Origin: Mycobacterium kubicae | GTDB lineage: Bacteria > Actinomycetota > Actinomycetes > Mycobacteriales > Mycobacteriaceae | NCBI RefSeq assembly: GCF_015689175.1 | Contig: NZ_CP065047.1 | Location: 620,001-684,000 of the forward strand | Length of the DNA: 64,000 nt | Reading direction: 5' to 3' | Part shown: positions 9,165-17,732 of the stretch, in pieces | Position numbering within the stretch: position 1 is the stretch's first letter | Layout of the letters: every line of letters begins with the position of its first letter | The notes under the pieces: generated by a model | What the model was told of the DNA's origin: nothing | What the model saw: the letters and a program-made list of their open reading frames with translations, nothing else | Databases searched by the model: none | Translations under genes and position numbers: made by a program

Positions 9165-9191
9165 AACATGAGCGAACCACGCTAAAGTTCC
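9165..9191 (-). promoter_or_regulatory. SigH/SigE-type promoter of hsp20
   Basis: On the minus strand GGAAC (9191-9187) and GTT (9167-9165) are separated by 19 bp, matching the GGAAC-N17-20-GTT pattern of extracytoplasmic stress sigma factors. The predicted start is about 60 nt before the hsp20 ATG. In M. tuberculosis acr2 is known to respond to SigH and SigE; transfer of that control to this gene is inference. Confidence 0.6.
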
Positions 9192-9223
9192 ACTTGGATT
9201 TTCGCCTACGGCGAACGACGTCA

Positions 9224-9244
9224 CACAGCTAATTTCCAGCTGTG
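9224..9244. promoter_or_regulatory. Inverted repeat upstream of nirB
   Basis: CACAGCT (9224-9230) and AGCTGTG (9238-9244) form a perfect 7-bp inverted repeat with a 7-nt spacer, centred about 80 bp before the nirB start. Flanking TCA and TGA bases extend the symmetry loosely. It is a candidate regulator site for nitrite reductase expression; it does not match a clear GlnR box. Confidence 0.45.
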
Positions 9245-9300
9245 ATGACGGCGTGATAAGCGCGTCACATTCGGCGTCATTTTCGGCAACATCGCGTTCG

Positions 9301-9306
9301 TAGTCT
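9301..9306 (+). promoter_or_regulatory. Candidate -10 of nirB, leaderless transcript
   Basis: TAGTCT fits TANNNT and ends 7 bases before the nirB ATG at 9314, so transcription would start at or next to the start codon. No ribosome site precedes this ATG, which agrees with leaderless translation, common in mycobacteria. Confidence 0.45.
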
Positions 9307-9313
9307 CGTTCAC

Positions 9314-11866
9314 ATGCCTTCAGCCGGAACTTCCCGCGCGCCTGAAGCGGTCCGCCGCGTCGTCGTGATTGGGCACGGCATGGTGGGTCACCGCTTCGTT
9401 GAGGCGCTACGCGCTCGGGACACCGACGGGTCCTGGCACATCACCGTGCTGGCCGAGGAAGCCGATGCGGCCTACGACCGTGTCGGTCTGACCTCCTACA
9501 CCGAGTCCTGGGACCGTGCCCTGCTCGCACTGCCGGGCAACGACTACACCGGTGACCCACAGGTCGACCTGCTCCTCAACGCCCGGGTCGTCGAAATCGA
9601 CCGTGCCGCAAAGACGGTCGCCACCGCCGATGGTCGCCGATACGGCTACGACGCGCTGGTGCTGGCCACCGGGTCCTACGCGTTCGTGCCGCCGGTGCCT
9701 GGTCACGACCTGCCCGGATGCCACGTTTACCGCACGCTCGACGACCTCGACGCGATCCGCGCCGGGGCGCAGCGGGCGGTGCAGGCCGGTGACGGCGCTG
9801 GCGGGGTGGTGATCGGTGGTGGTCTGCTGGGCCTGGAGGCCGCGAATGCCCTGCGGCAGTTCGGTTTGCAGACCCACGTCGTCGAGATGATGCCGCGCTT
9901 GATGGCCCAGCAGATCGACGAGGCCGGCGGAGCGTTGCTGGCCCGGATGGTCACCGAGCTCGGCATCAACGTCCACGTCGGGACGGGCACCGAATGCATT
10001 GAGGCGATTGAGGGTTCGCACCGCATGCAGGTGCGCCTGAGCGACGGTCAGCTGATCGACGCCGGTGTGGTCATTTTCGCCGCCGGCATCCGGCCGCGCG
10101 ACGAATTGGCGCGCGCGGCCGACCTCGCGATCGCCGAACGCGGTGGTGTCCTCACTGATTTGGCATGCCGGACAAGTGATCCCGACATCTTCGCGATCGG
10201 GGAAGTCGCCGCCATCGACGGTCGCTGCTATGGCCTGGTCGGACCCGGTTACACCAGTGCCGAAGTGGTGGCTGACCGGCTCTTGGACGGGGTGGCGGAG
10301 TTCGGCGAGGCCGACCTGTCGACCAAACTCAAGCTGTTGGGTGTCGACGTCGCCAGTTTCGGCGACGCGATGGGGACCACCGAGAACTGCCTCGAGGTGG
10401 CCATCAACGATGCCGTGAACCGCACCTACGCCAAACTGGTGCTCTCCGACGACGCCAAGACACTGCTCGGTGGGGTGCTGGTTGGTGACGCCTCGTCGTA
10501 CGGCGTGTTGCGCCCGATGGTCGGCAGCGAGCTGCCGGGTGATCCATTGGCGCTGATCGCGCCCGCCCAATCCGGCGACGGCGCAGGCGCATTGGGCATC
10601 GGGGCGCTGCCGGACTCGGCGCAGATCTGTTCTTGCAACAACGTCACCAAGGGCGACTTGAAGTGCGCCATCGCCGATGGCTGCGGCGACGTGCCGTCGC
10701 TGAAGTCCTGCACGGCGGCCGGCACCTCCTGCGGATCCTGTGTCCCGCTGCTCAAACAGCTGCTGGAAGCCGAGGGTGTCGAGCAGTCCAAGGCGTTGTG
10801 CGAGCACTTCAGCCAGTCGCGGGCCGAACTCTTCGAGATCATCAGCGCCACCGAGATCCGCACCTTCTCCGGACTGCTGCAGCGCTATGGCCGCGGAATG
10901 GGTTGTGACATCTGCAAACCCGTCGTCGCGTCGATCCTGGCGTCCACCGGGTCCGAGCACATTCTGGAGGGTGAGCAAGCCGCCCTGCAGGATTCCAACG
11001 ACCACTTCCTGGCCAACATCCAGCGCAACGGCAGCTACTCGGTGGTGCCCAGGGTGCCCGGCGGAGACATCAAGCCCGAGCACCTGATCCTGATCGGTGA
11101 GATCGCCCAGGACTTCGGCCTCTACACCAAGATCACCGGTGGGCAGCGCATCGACTTGTTCGGGGCCCGGGTGGATCAACTGCCCGCGATCTGGCAGCGA
11201 CTGGTGGATGGCGGCATGGAGTCCGGCCACGCCTACGGCAAGGCGCTGCGCACCGTGAAGAGTTGCGTAGGTAGCGACTGGTGCCGGTACGGCCAGCAGG
11301 ACTCGGTGCAACTGGCAATCGACCTCGAGTTGCGCTACCGGGGACTGCGGGCGCCGCACAAGATCAAGCTGGGCGTATCGGGTTGTGCGCGAGAGTGCGC
11401 CGAGGCGCGCGGCAAGGACGTGGGTGTCATTGCCACCGAAAAGGGTTGGAACCTGTATGTCGGTGGCAACGGCGGGATGACACCCAAGCATGCCCAACTG
11501 CTGGCCAGCGACCTCGACACCGAAACACTGACCCGCTACATCGACCGGTTCCTCATGTACTACATCCGCACGGCCGATCGGCTGCAGCGCACCGCGCCGT
11601 GGGTCGAATCAGTGGGACTCGATCACGTGCGCGAGGTCGTGTGCGACGACTCGCTGGGCCTGGCCGCGGAGTTCGAAGCCGCGATGGAACGGCATGTGGC
11701 CAACTATCAGTGCGAGTGGAAGGGCGTGCTGGAGGACCCGAACAAGCTGTCGCGGTTCGTGTCCTTCGTCAACGCTCCCGACGCTGTTGACCCGACTGTG
11801 ACCTTCACCGAGCGGGCTGGGCGCAAAGTCCCTGTGCCCATTGGCATTCCGCGAGTCCGTTCTTGA
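9314..11866 (+). CDS. nirB: Nitrite reductase (NADH) large subunit NirB
   Basis: Cytoplasmic assimilatory nitrite reductase reducing nitrite to ammonium with NADH. The 850-aa protein has an N-terminal FAD/NAD(P)-binding reductase module (VVVIGHGMVGHRFVEAL; second motif VVIGGGLLGLEAANAL), a BFD-type [2Fe-2S] region starting near residue 439 (CSCNNVTKGDL, then CTAAGTSCGSC), and a C-terminal siroheme/[4Fe-4S] domain with all four ligands present (C651, C657, C691, C695). Length agrees with Rv0252. nirD follows after 25 bp. An inverted repeat and a probable leaderless promoter lie upstream. Confidence 0.97.
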   Translation: MPSAGTSRAPEAVRRVVVIGHGMVGHRFVEALRARDTDGSWHITVLAEEADAAYDRVGLTSYTESWDRALLALPGNDYTGDPQVDLLLNARVVEIDRAAKTVATADGRRYGYDALVLATGSYAFVPPVPGHDLPGCHVYRTLDDLDAIRAGAQRAVQAGDGAGGVVIGGGLLGLEAANALRQFGLQTHVVEMMPRLMAQQIDEAGGALLARMVTELGINVHVGTGTECIEAIEGSHRMQVRLSDGQLIDAGVVIFAAGIRPRDELARAADLAIAERGGVLTDLACRTSDPDIFAIGEVAAIDGRCYGLVGPGYTSAEVVADRLLDGVAEFGEADLSTKLKLLGVDVASFGDAMGTTENCLEVAINDAVNRTYAKLVLSDDAKTLLGGVLVGDASSYGVLRPMVGSELPGDPLALIAPAQSGDGAGALGIGALPDSAQICSCNNVTKGDLKCAIADGCGDVPSLKSCTAAGTSCGSCVPLLKQLLEAEGVEQSKALCEHFSQSRAELFEIISATEIRTFSGLLQRYGRGMGCDICKPVVASILASTGSEHILEGEQAALQDSNDHFLANIQRNGSYSVVPRVPGGDIKPEHLILIGEIAQDFGLYTKITGGQRIDLFGARVDQLPAIWQRLVDGGMESGHAYGKALRTVKSCVGSDWCRYGQQDSVQLAIDLELRYRGLRAPHKIKLGVSGCARECAEARGKDVGVIATEKGWNLYVGGNGGMTPKHAQLLASDLDTETLTRYIDRFLMYYIRTADRLQRTAPWVESVGLDHVREVVCDDSLGLAAEFEAAMERHVANYQCEWKGVLEDPNKLSRFVSFVNAPDAVDPTVTFTERAGRKVPVPIGIPRVRS

Positions 11867-11891
11867 GCACTGCATTGACCAAGGAGGAATC

Positions 11892-12245
11892 ATGACACTT
11901 CTCAACGACATTCAGGTGTGGACCACCGCTTGCGAATACGAGCACCTCATTCCGGGCCGTGGTGTCGGGGTGTTGCTCGACGACGGCACGCAGGCGGCCT
12001 TGTTCCGCCTCGACGACGGCTCGGTGCACGCCGTCGGTAACGTCGACCCGTTCTCCGGTGCGGCCGTGCTGTCCCGAGGGATCGTCGGTGACCGCGGCGG
12101 TCGCGCCACGGTGCAATCACCGATCCTCAAGCAGGCTTTCGCGCTGGACGACGGGTCCTGCCTGGACGACCCGCGCGTCTCGGTGCCGGTGTATCCGGCC
12201 CGGGTCACCCCGGACGGCCACATTCAGGTTGCGCGCGTGGCGTGA
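11892..12245 (+). CDS. nirD: Nitrite reductase small subunit NirD
   Basis: A 117-aa Rieske-fold subunit of the NirBD nitrite reductase. As usual for NirD, the Cys/His ligands of true Rieske proteins are absent. ATG at 11892 is set by a perfect AAGGAGG at 11881-11887. Visible core: VGVLLDDGTQAALFRLDDG and FSGAAVLSRGIVGDRGG. It is in an operon with nirB and ends 7 bp from the convergent gene on the other strand. Confidence 0.95.
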   Translation: MTLLNDIQVWTTACEYEHLIPGRGVGVLLDDGTQAALFRLDDGSVHAVGNVDPFSGAAVLSRGIVGDRGGRATVQSPILKQAFALDDGSCLDDPRVSVPVYPARVTPDGHIQVARVA

Positions 12246-12252
12246 GGTCGGG

Positions 12253-12702
12253 TCAGTCGATCTTGCCGACGAGATAGCGCTGCATGGTCGGGCCAATGGC
12301 ATCGACGATCGCTTCCACCGACATCGAATGCAGTGGCTCTGAGCGCACTCCGTACCGCATGATGCCCAGGCCGACGAGCTGAGAAGCGCACAGCGACGCG
12401 CGAACGGCGATCTTGTCGGCCCCTAGCATCCTCAGCAGCGGGTTGAAGATCGGCCCGATGAACATCGACTGAACAATTTCGGCGGTCTTGGCCAGCCCGG
12501 TGGACGCGATCGCGCTGGCCGCGAACGGACCGCCGCCGGCCGCGTCCCAGGTGGTGATCAGCATATACAGCGTTCGGCGTCCCACCTGGTTGACACTGCC
12601 GGTGACGATGCGGTCGATGAATTCCGGTGTGCTGAATGGCAGACGCAGCATTTTGGCTACATCGTCGAGAAACCCTCGCGAGGGCTCTTCCTTGCGGGCC
12701 AT
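12253..12702 (-). CDS. Stand-alone TetR C-terminal-like domain protein
   Basis: A 149-aa helical protein that resembles only the ligand-binding C-terminal half of a TetR regulator (segments FLDDVAKMLRLPF, ASAIASTGLAKTAEIV, RASLCASQLVGLGIMRYG). There is no N-terminal helix-turn-helix: only 32 bp separate its ATG from the stop of the upstream chelatase gene. It corresponds to Rv0258c. It may be a ligand-binding protein, an anti-repressor, or a dimer partner of a full-length TetR. It is the distal gene of the nnaR-chelatase unit. Confidence 0.8.
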   Translation of the reverse strand: MARKEEPSRGFLDDVAKMLRLPFSTPEFIDRIVTGSVNQVGRRTLYMLITTWDAAGGGPFAASAIASTGLAKTAEIVQSMFIGPIFNPLLRMLGADKIAVRASLCASQLVGLGIMRYGVRSEPLHSMSVEAIVDAIGPTMQRYLVGKID

Positions 12703-12734
12703 GGTGCCAGGAATACCCGGATGTCAGTCAAAGA

Positions 12735-13505
12735 TCAAGCGCCGCTGGTAGAAGCCGGCCAGGGCAGCAATCCCTTGTGCTCTACGCAATTCGGCAGCCG
12801 GTGCGGCCGCGCAGTGAGGAACCGACGCGGCATGGCCCGGCGAAACCGGCTGGCGATCAACCGTGGCAGTCCAGGGTGAGTGCCCAGCGGCTCGGTCACC
12901 AGGTCGGCACCGGAGGCGTGCAGCCGTTGTTGGAACAGGCCGTCGGCCAGTAGGTAGGAGGCAATGACCACACGGTGTGCCCCGCGGCGGCGAGCAGCAG
13001 CGACGGCGTCTTGCACAGTGGGAGCCCCGGTGGCCGCGAAGCCCAACTCCACGCGTGCTCCGGTGAGTGCGGAGAGCAGCGCCGCGGTGGTGTGAAGATC
13101 GTTGCGGGCCAGTTCATCCGAGGTGCCCGCCGCCCCGAGGACCACCGAATCGCCTTGGCACCAGCCTGATTGAACCAGCTGCTGACACAGAATGCGGGCA
13201 ATGTCGGGACTCGGTCCCAACGCGGGGGTGACGCTGACATTGGGGTGCCCACTGGCGGCTATGTGGGCGGGCAGGTCGGTGCGGACGTGGTAACCGCGGG
13301 ATAAGAACGCCGGTACCACGACGGCCGGCCCATGACTGTGCGCCGCAACCCGGGAGAGAACTTCACTGGGGGTGGGACCCACCACATCGACGAAGGCCAC
13401 ATGCACCGGGCGGCTCACCAACTCGGTCACTCGTGCCGCGAGGTCTGCGACCATCGCGACACCGGAGGCCCTGCGGGTGCCGTGGGCTGTCAAGATCAAG
13501 GTCAT
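12735..13505 (-). CDS. Sirohydrochlorin chelatase (CbiX/SirB-type)
   Basis: Probable metal chelatase that inserts iron (or cobalt) into sirohydrochlorin to make siroheme, the NirB cofactor. The 256-aa protein has two CbiX-like halves. The catalytic His residues are seen in LTAHGTRRASG and in PAFLSRGYHVRTDLP. The second half (from about residue 120) retains the fold but its equivalent loop reads GAAGTSDELA, without His. The ATG overlaps the nnaR stop (ATGA), so translation is coupled. Orthologous to Rv0259c. Confidence 0.9.
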   Translation of the reverse strand: MTLILTAHGTRRASGVAMVADLAARVTELVSRPVHVAFVDVVGPTPSEVLSRVAAHSHGPAVVVPAFLSRGYHVRTDLPAHIAASGHPNVSVTPALGPSPDIARILCQQLVQSGWCQGDSVVLGAAGTSDELARNDLHTTAALLSALTGARVELGFAATGAPTVQDAVAAARRRGAHRVVIASYLLADGLFQQRLHASGADLVTEPLGTHPGLPRLIASRFRRAMPRRFLTARPHRLPNCVEHKGLLPWPASTSGA

Positions 13506-14659
13506 AAGGCGTCAGGTTCCGTATCCAGATCCGAATCGATGGCCAACCGGTAACCGCGCTTGACGACCGTCGCGATGATGTTCTTGTCGCCCAGCGCGGT
13601 TCGCAACCGCAGCACGGCGGTGTCCACCGCGTGCGTGTCATTGCCGTTGCCGGGCAGTACGCGCAACAGGTCGGTGCGGCCGACGACATCACCGGGACGC
13701 TGTGCCAGCGCCCGCAGAATCGCCATGCCCGAACCCGATACCGTCTTGACCGACCCGTCGACCAGCACACATGTTCCGCGAATGTCGATCAGGTGCCCGG
13801 CGGCCTTGACGCTGCACGAGCCCAGCAGCGGCAGTTCCTCGGCTATGTGTCGAGCCAATGCCCCCAACCGCATCCGTTCCGGCGCTGAGGTGGGTATGCC
13901 CTTTCGGATCAACGGTCGAGAAGTCACCGGTCCGACGCACATCGCGTGCACCCCGGTGCGCAGCGCCTCCACCAGCTGCTCCTCGATGTCCAGCTCGCGG
14001 CCACGTTCGAGCATGGCGGCCGCAGCCGGCGCCGAGGTGAAGCTGACCGCGTCGAACTGCCGTCGGGCGATTCCGGTCACCAGTTGGTCGAAGTCGCCGC
14101 CCAACGGCGTTGGCTTCCAGCGATATACCCGAATGGCCACGACGTCGGCACCGGCCGAGCGCAATCCACTGAGGAATTCCGGGAACGGGTCCCAGGCATC
14201 GGCGGCGCCGTGCAGCTGAACGGCGATACGCTTGCCGTCCACCCCGGTCGCCAGCAGGTATTCCAGCAGCTCGTGCGACGACTCGGATTCCGGTGACCAT
14301 TCCTCGCGTAGCCCGGCGGCACGCAGCGCACCGGTGGCTTTGGGTCCCCGGGACACCACTCGGGCCGACGACAACGCTTCGAGTAGTTGGTTGGCCAGCC
14401 CCCACCCTTCGGCGGCGGCGATCCAGCCGCGAAAGCCGATGCCGGTGTGGGCCACCAGGATGTCGGGCGGATCGGCGATCAGCGACTCGGTGTTGGCGTG
14501 CAGTTCGTCGTCGTCGGGTAGTGCGATCATGGTGATCGCCGGTGCGCTGCAGACTTCGGCGCCCTGACGGCGCAGCAGCGCGCACAACTCCTCGGCGCGG
14601 CGCGCGGAGGTCACTGCAACCCGGTATCCGGTCAGGGGTGCAGAGTTTGGCTGAGCCAT
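13502..14659 (-). CDS. nnaR: NnaR-type regulator: HemD-like plus OmpR-type DNA-binding domain
   Basis: A 385-aa fusion of a uroporphyrinogen-III synthase-like domain (residues about 10-265) with a C-terminal winged-helix domain of the Trans_reg_C/OmpR type (about 285-378, including VVGRTDLLRVL and VDTAVLRLRTALG). In M. smegmatis the equivalent protein, NnaR, activates nitrate/nitrite uptake and reduction together with GlnR; that is established for the family, not shown here. Its neighbours (nirBD, chelatase, two narK) fit. A GlnR-like box and a perfect inverted repeat lie within 65 bp upstream. Orthologous to Rv0260c. Confidence 0.9.
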   Translation of the reverse strand: MAQPNSAPLTGYRVAVTSARRAEELCALLRRQGAEVCSAPAITMIALPDDDELHANTESLIADPPDILVAHTGIGFRGWIAAAEGWGLANQLLEALSSARVVSRGPKATGALRAAGLREEWSPESESSHELLEYLLATGVDGKRIAVQLHGAADAWDPFPEFLSGLRSAGADVVAIRVYRWKPTPLGGDFDQLVTGIARRQFDAVSFTSAPAAAAMLERGRELDIEEQLVEALRTGVHAMCVGPVTSRPLIRKGIPTSAPERMRLGALARHIAEELPLLGSCSVKAAGHLIDIRGTCVLVDGSVKTVSGSGMAILRALAQRPGDVVGRTDLLRVLPGNGNDTHAVDTAVLRLRTALGDKNIIATVVKRGYRLAIDSDLDTEPDAL

Positions 14660-14681
14660 ATTAACTGTCTATGCCTGTCAG

Positions 14682-14697
14682 ATTTCAGATGCGTTAC
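14682..14697 (-). promoter_or_regulatory. GlnR-like box upstream of nnaR
   Basis: On the minus strand GTAAC-GCATCT-GAAAT fits the GlnR half-site arrangement GTnAC-N6-GaAAC, missing only the final base. It lies 23-38 bp upstream of the nnaR ATG. GlnR control of nitrogen genes is well known in actinobacteria; occupancy here is inference. Confidence 0.5.
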
Positions 14698-14699
14698 CT

Positions 14700-14720
14700 G
14701 GCAATTGCTTACGCATTGCC
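14700..14720. promoter_or_regulatory. Perfect GGCAAT-N9-ATTGCC repeat upstream of nnaR
   Basis: A perfect 6-bp inverted repeat with a 9-nt spacer immediately upstream of the GlnR-like box, between narK and nnaR. Its dyad symmetry suits a dimeric winged-helix regulator, so NnaR autoregulation is a plausible reading. No second full copy was found before nirB or the narK genes. Confidence 0.45.
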
Positions 14721-14735
14721 CCGGTAGGGCGTTGA

Positions 14736-16133
14736 TCACACCCGGGTCAGTTCGGTCTCGGACCGGGGCCCATGGACCGCAGAGCCAGAACTCGGCCGGC
14801 GCACGTACCTGCTCCAGGTCAGTAACGCCGCAATGACGTAGGAGGCCAGAAAGGCCCAATATGCCGCGGTCTCGGTGTCACTGCGCAGGTAAGACTCCCG
14901 CAACGCCAGGTTGATGCCCACACCGCCGAGTGCGCCGACCGCAGAGCAGATGCCGATCAGCGCTCCGGACATCGCCCGCGACCAGTGGCGGCGCTGCGCC
15001 TCGTCGACGTCGAGCGACCGGCTGCGCGCCTCGAAAACCGAAGGGATGAGCTTGAACACCGAGCCGTTGCCCATGCCGGCCAGAATGAACAAAACGATGA
15101 ACCCCAGAATGGAGCCGATCAGCGTGGTCGGCGTGGTGCCCGGGGTCTGGTCGCCGTAGGTGCTGACCGCGACCAGGAATCCGGCCCCCACGATCATGCC
15201 CGCAAGAACGCCCAAGGTGACGCGGCTACCGCCCAGCCGGTCGCCTAGCCTGCCGCCGTAGATACGGGCCAGCGACCCTAACAACGGGCCGACGAACGCA
15301 ATCTGGGCTGCGTGCAGCGAGGCGTGTTGGGGGCTTTCCCCGTTGGCGGCGAAGTTCACCTGCAGCACCTGGCCGAAGGCGAACGAGAAACCGATCCAGG
15401 AGCCGAAGGTGCAGACGTAGAGCAGCGAGATGACCCAGGTGTCCCGGTCGAACAGGATCGATCGCATGTGGTTGACCTCGATGCCGTGCTCGAGGTTGTC
15501 CATGAACATTGCGGCGGCGATACCGACGACGGTCAGCAGGACCAGATAAACGGCGCAAACCCAATACGGTGCCTGGTGGCCTGCGGTGGCCAGCACCAGT
15601 AAGCCGATCAACTGGATCACGGCGACCCCGAGGTTGGCGACCCCGGCGTTGAGTGCCAACGCTGCCCCCTTGAGCCGCTGCGGGTAGAACGCGTTGACGT
15701 TGGCCAGCGATGCGGCGTAGTTGCCGCCACCGAGTCCAGTCACCGCCGCGCACAACACATACGGCCACAGCGGCAGGCCTGGGTTCGCCAGCAGCACGAT
15801 GGTGCCTGCGGTGGGAATGAGTAGTACGAGCGCGGAGAACGTCGTCCAGTTGCGGCCGCCGAACTTGGCGATTCCCAACGTGTACGGAATGCGGGCGGCG
15901 CCGCCCACCAAGGTGGCCACCGCGCCCAGCAACAGCTTGTCGCTGGCGGAAAAGCCATAACTCGATGCCGGCATGAACAAGGCCATCACCGGCCACAGCG
16001 TCCAAATGGAGAACGCCACGTGGTCACCGGCCATGGTGCAAAGCAGGTTCCGGCGAGCGACTTTGCTGTTGCCGGCGGTCCAGGCTGCGGTGTCTTCGGG
16101 ATTGAAATTCGCCAAACGATGATCGCGGCGCAT
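14736..16133 (-). CDS. narK: Nitrate/nitrite transporter, NarK family (copy 1)
   Basis: Major-facilitator transporter moving nitrate and/or nitrite across the inner membrane, about 12 hydrophobic helices. The ATG at 16133 gives 465 aa (MRRDHRLANFNPED); a TTG at 16181 would add 16 residues. Nitrate-signature stretches are visible: GGGNYAASLANVNAFYP and GMGNGSVFKLIPSVF. It is closest to the NarK3/NarU type. It lies 76 bp upstream of nnaR and downstream of a second narK, 186 bp away. The two share most of their sequence and are clearly tandem paralogs. Confidence 0.93.
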   Translation of the reverse strand: MRRDHRLANFNPEDTAAWTAGNSKVARRNLLCTMAGDHVAFSIWTLWPVMALFMPASSYGFSASDKLLLGAVATLVGGAARIPYTLGIAKFGGRNWTTFSALVLLIPTAGTIVLLANPGLPLWPYVLCAAVTGLGGGNYAASLANVNAFYPQRLKGAALALNAGVANLGVAVIQLIGLLVLATAGHQAPYWVCAVYLVLLTVVGIAAAMFMDNLEHGIEVNHMRSILFDRDTWVISLLYVCTFGSWIGFSFAFGQVLQVNFAANGESPQHASLHAAQIAFVGPLLGSLARIYGGRLGDRLGGSRVTLGVLAGMIVGAGFLVAVSTYGDQTPGTTPTTLIGSILGFIVLFILAGMGNGSVFKLIPSVFEARSRSLDVDEAQRRHWSRAMSGALIGICSAVGALGGVGINLALRESYLRSDTETAAYWAFLASYVIAALLTWSRYVRRPSSGSAVHGPRSETELTRV

Positions 16134-16169
16134 CGGAGCACTACCTTTCGTGAACGTCGCTCGCGGTCG

Positions 16170-16188
16170 CTCGCTAACCAAGAGCGAG
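16170..16188. promoter_or_regulatory. CTCGCT-N7-AGCGAG inverted repeat between narK genes
   Basis: A perfect 6-bp inverted repeat in the 186-bp gap between the two narK genes, about 37-55 bp upstream of the narK copy-1 start. The gap is long enough for a separate promoter, but no clear -10/-35 pair was identified. Confidence 0.3.
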
Positions 16189-16319
16189 AGGCGTTGCGCC
16201 GCCGCGTCCGTTCATGCTCACACCGAACAACATTGACAGTCAACCTAATTGGGCCGATATCGGCTGAAAGTTGGATCTCAGTATTCTGGTAACTCCCTGG
16301 CAGGCCATAGTGTTCGGGG

Positions 16320-17732
16320 TCACACGTAGGCCAGACCAGCGGGACTCTCCGGCGCGACCTGTGTGGTGGCTGTCAGCGGCCGTCGCACATAGACCGCCCA
16401 CGTCAGCACCGACGCCCCCAGGTAGAACAGCACGAACACCCAGAACGCTGCGGTCGCTGTGCCACTACTCAAATACGATTGGCGCAGAGCAAGATTGACA
16501 CCGACGCCGCCGAGCGCGCCGATCGCTCCGGCCAAGCCGATCAGTGCGCCGGACATGGAGCGTGACCATTGCTGCCGTTGCGTCTCGTCAAGAGCAAGTG
16601 AGTGGCTGCGTGCCTCGAAGATGGACGGGATCATCTTGTAGACAGACCCATTGCCGATGCCGGACAAGATGAACAACGCCACAAACCCGACCACGTAGCC
16701 GATCATCGTGGCCGCCGGGACAGGCCCGGTGGCGTGATCGCCGAAAGTGCTTGCCAGGACTAGTATCCCGGCGGCCAGAATCATTGAACAAAAGGCGGCG
16801 AGGGTGATTCGGCCGCCACCCATGCGGTCGGCGAGCCGGCCACCGTACACCCGGGACAGCGATCCCAATAACGGTCCCAGGAAGGCGATTTGGGCGGCAT
16901 GTAACGACGCCTGCGCCGCGCTCTGGCCACCGGCGATGAAATTGATCTGCAACACCTGGCCGAACGCGAACGAAAACCCGATGAACGAGCCGAAGGTGCC
17001 GATGTACAGCAGCGAAATCACCCAGGTGTGCGGCTCTTTGAGTACCGCACGCATGGTGCGCAGTTCGATGCGGTACTGCTCCAGGTTGTCCATGTACATC
17101 GCGGCGCCGACAGCGGCGATGGCCAGCAGGACCAGGTACACCGCGCACACCCAGTAGGGTTCACGGTCACCGGCCGTGGCGATGACCAACAGCCCCACCA
17201 CCTGTACCACGGGCACCCCGAGGTTGCCGCCACCGGCGTTGAGCGCCAATGCCCATCCCTTGAGCCGCTGGGGATAGAAGGCGTTGATGTTGGTCATGGA
17301 CGAGGCGAAGTTGCCGCCACCGAAGCCGGCCAGTGCCGCACACAGCAGATACGGCCACAGCGGCAAGCCGGGGTTGGCGAGCAGAAAGACGGTGCCGAGG
17401 GTGGGGATCAACAACACAAGTGCGGAGAAGACAGTCCAGTTACGGCCGCCGAACCTCGCGGTGGCGAACGTGTAAGGGAACCGCAAGCAGGCGCCGACCA
17501 GCGTTGCGGTGGCGCCGAGCAGGAACTTGTCGCCCGCCGAGAAGCCGTACACCGACGCCGGCATGAACAGCACCATCACCGACCAGATCGACCACACCGA
17601 GAACCCGATGTGCTCGGCCGCGACCGACCAGATGAGGTTGCGCCGGGCGATGTCTTTGTTGCCGGCCTCCCATGCCGTTACGTCCTCTGGGTCCCAGTCG
17701 GTGATCACATGTGAGCGGCCGCGGGAAAACAT
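16320..17732 (-). CDS. narK: Nitrate/nitrite transporter, NarK family (copy 2)
   Basis: A 470-aa MFS transporter very similar to the adjacent copy. Both signature stretches are present (GFGGGNFASSMTNINAFYP and GIGNGSVYKMIPSIF), as is the C-terminal RRPL after the last helix. The ATG at 17732 follows an AGGAGT ribosome site. Conserved N-terminus ITDWDPEDVTAWEAGN matches NFNPEDTAAWTAGN in copy 1. Having two copies side by side suggests duplication with possible specialisation (uptake versus nitrite export); M. tuberculosis has narK3 and narU separated by several genes in this region. Confidence 0.93.
   Translation of the reverse strand: MFSRGRSHVITDWDPEDVTAWEAGNKDIARRNLIWSVAAEHIGFSVWSIWSVMVLFMPASVYGFSAGDKFLLGATATLVGACLRFPYTFATARFGGRNWTVFSALVLLIPTLGTVFLLANPGLPLWPYLLCAALAGFGGGNFASSMTNINAFYPQRLKGWALALNAGGGNLGVPVVQVVGLLVIATAGDREPYWVCAVYLVLLAIAAVGAAMYMDNLEQYRIELRTMRAVLKEPHTWVISLLYIGTFGSFIGFSFAFGQVLQINFIAGGQSAAQASLHAAQIAFLGPLLGSLSRVYGGRLADRMGGGRITLAAFCSMILAAGILVLASTFGDHATGPVPAATMIGYVVGFVALFILSGIGNGSVYKMIPSIFEARSHSLALDETQRQQWSRSMSGALIGLAGAIGALGGVGVNLALRQSYLSSGTATAAFWVFVLFYLGASVLTWAVYVRRPLTATTQVAPESPAGLAYV

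Noticed and set aside
9250..9290. A GlnR box upstream of nirB
   Set aside because: GTCAC and GTGAT half-sites occur, but none has the GTnAC-N6-GaAAC spacing, so I could not support the call.
9407..11497. A 696-aa open frame antisense to nirB
   Set aside because: nirB has clear domains and conserved Cys ligands in the other strand; the antisense translation has no recognisable motif.
16285..16315. A GlnR-like site upstream of narK copy 1
   Set aside because: On the minus strand GTTAC-N6 is followed by ACTGA, too far from GaAAC to count.
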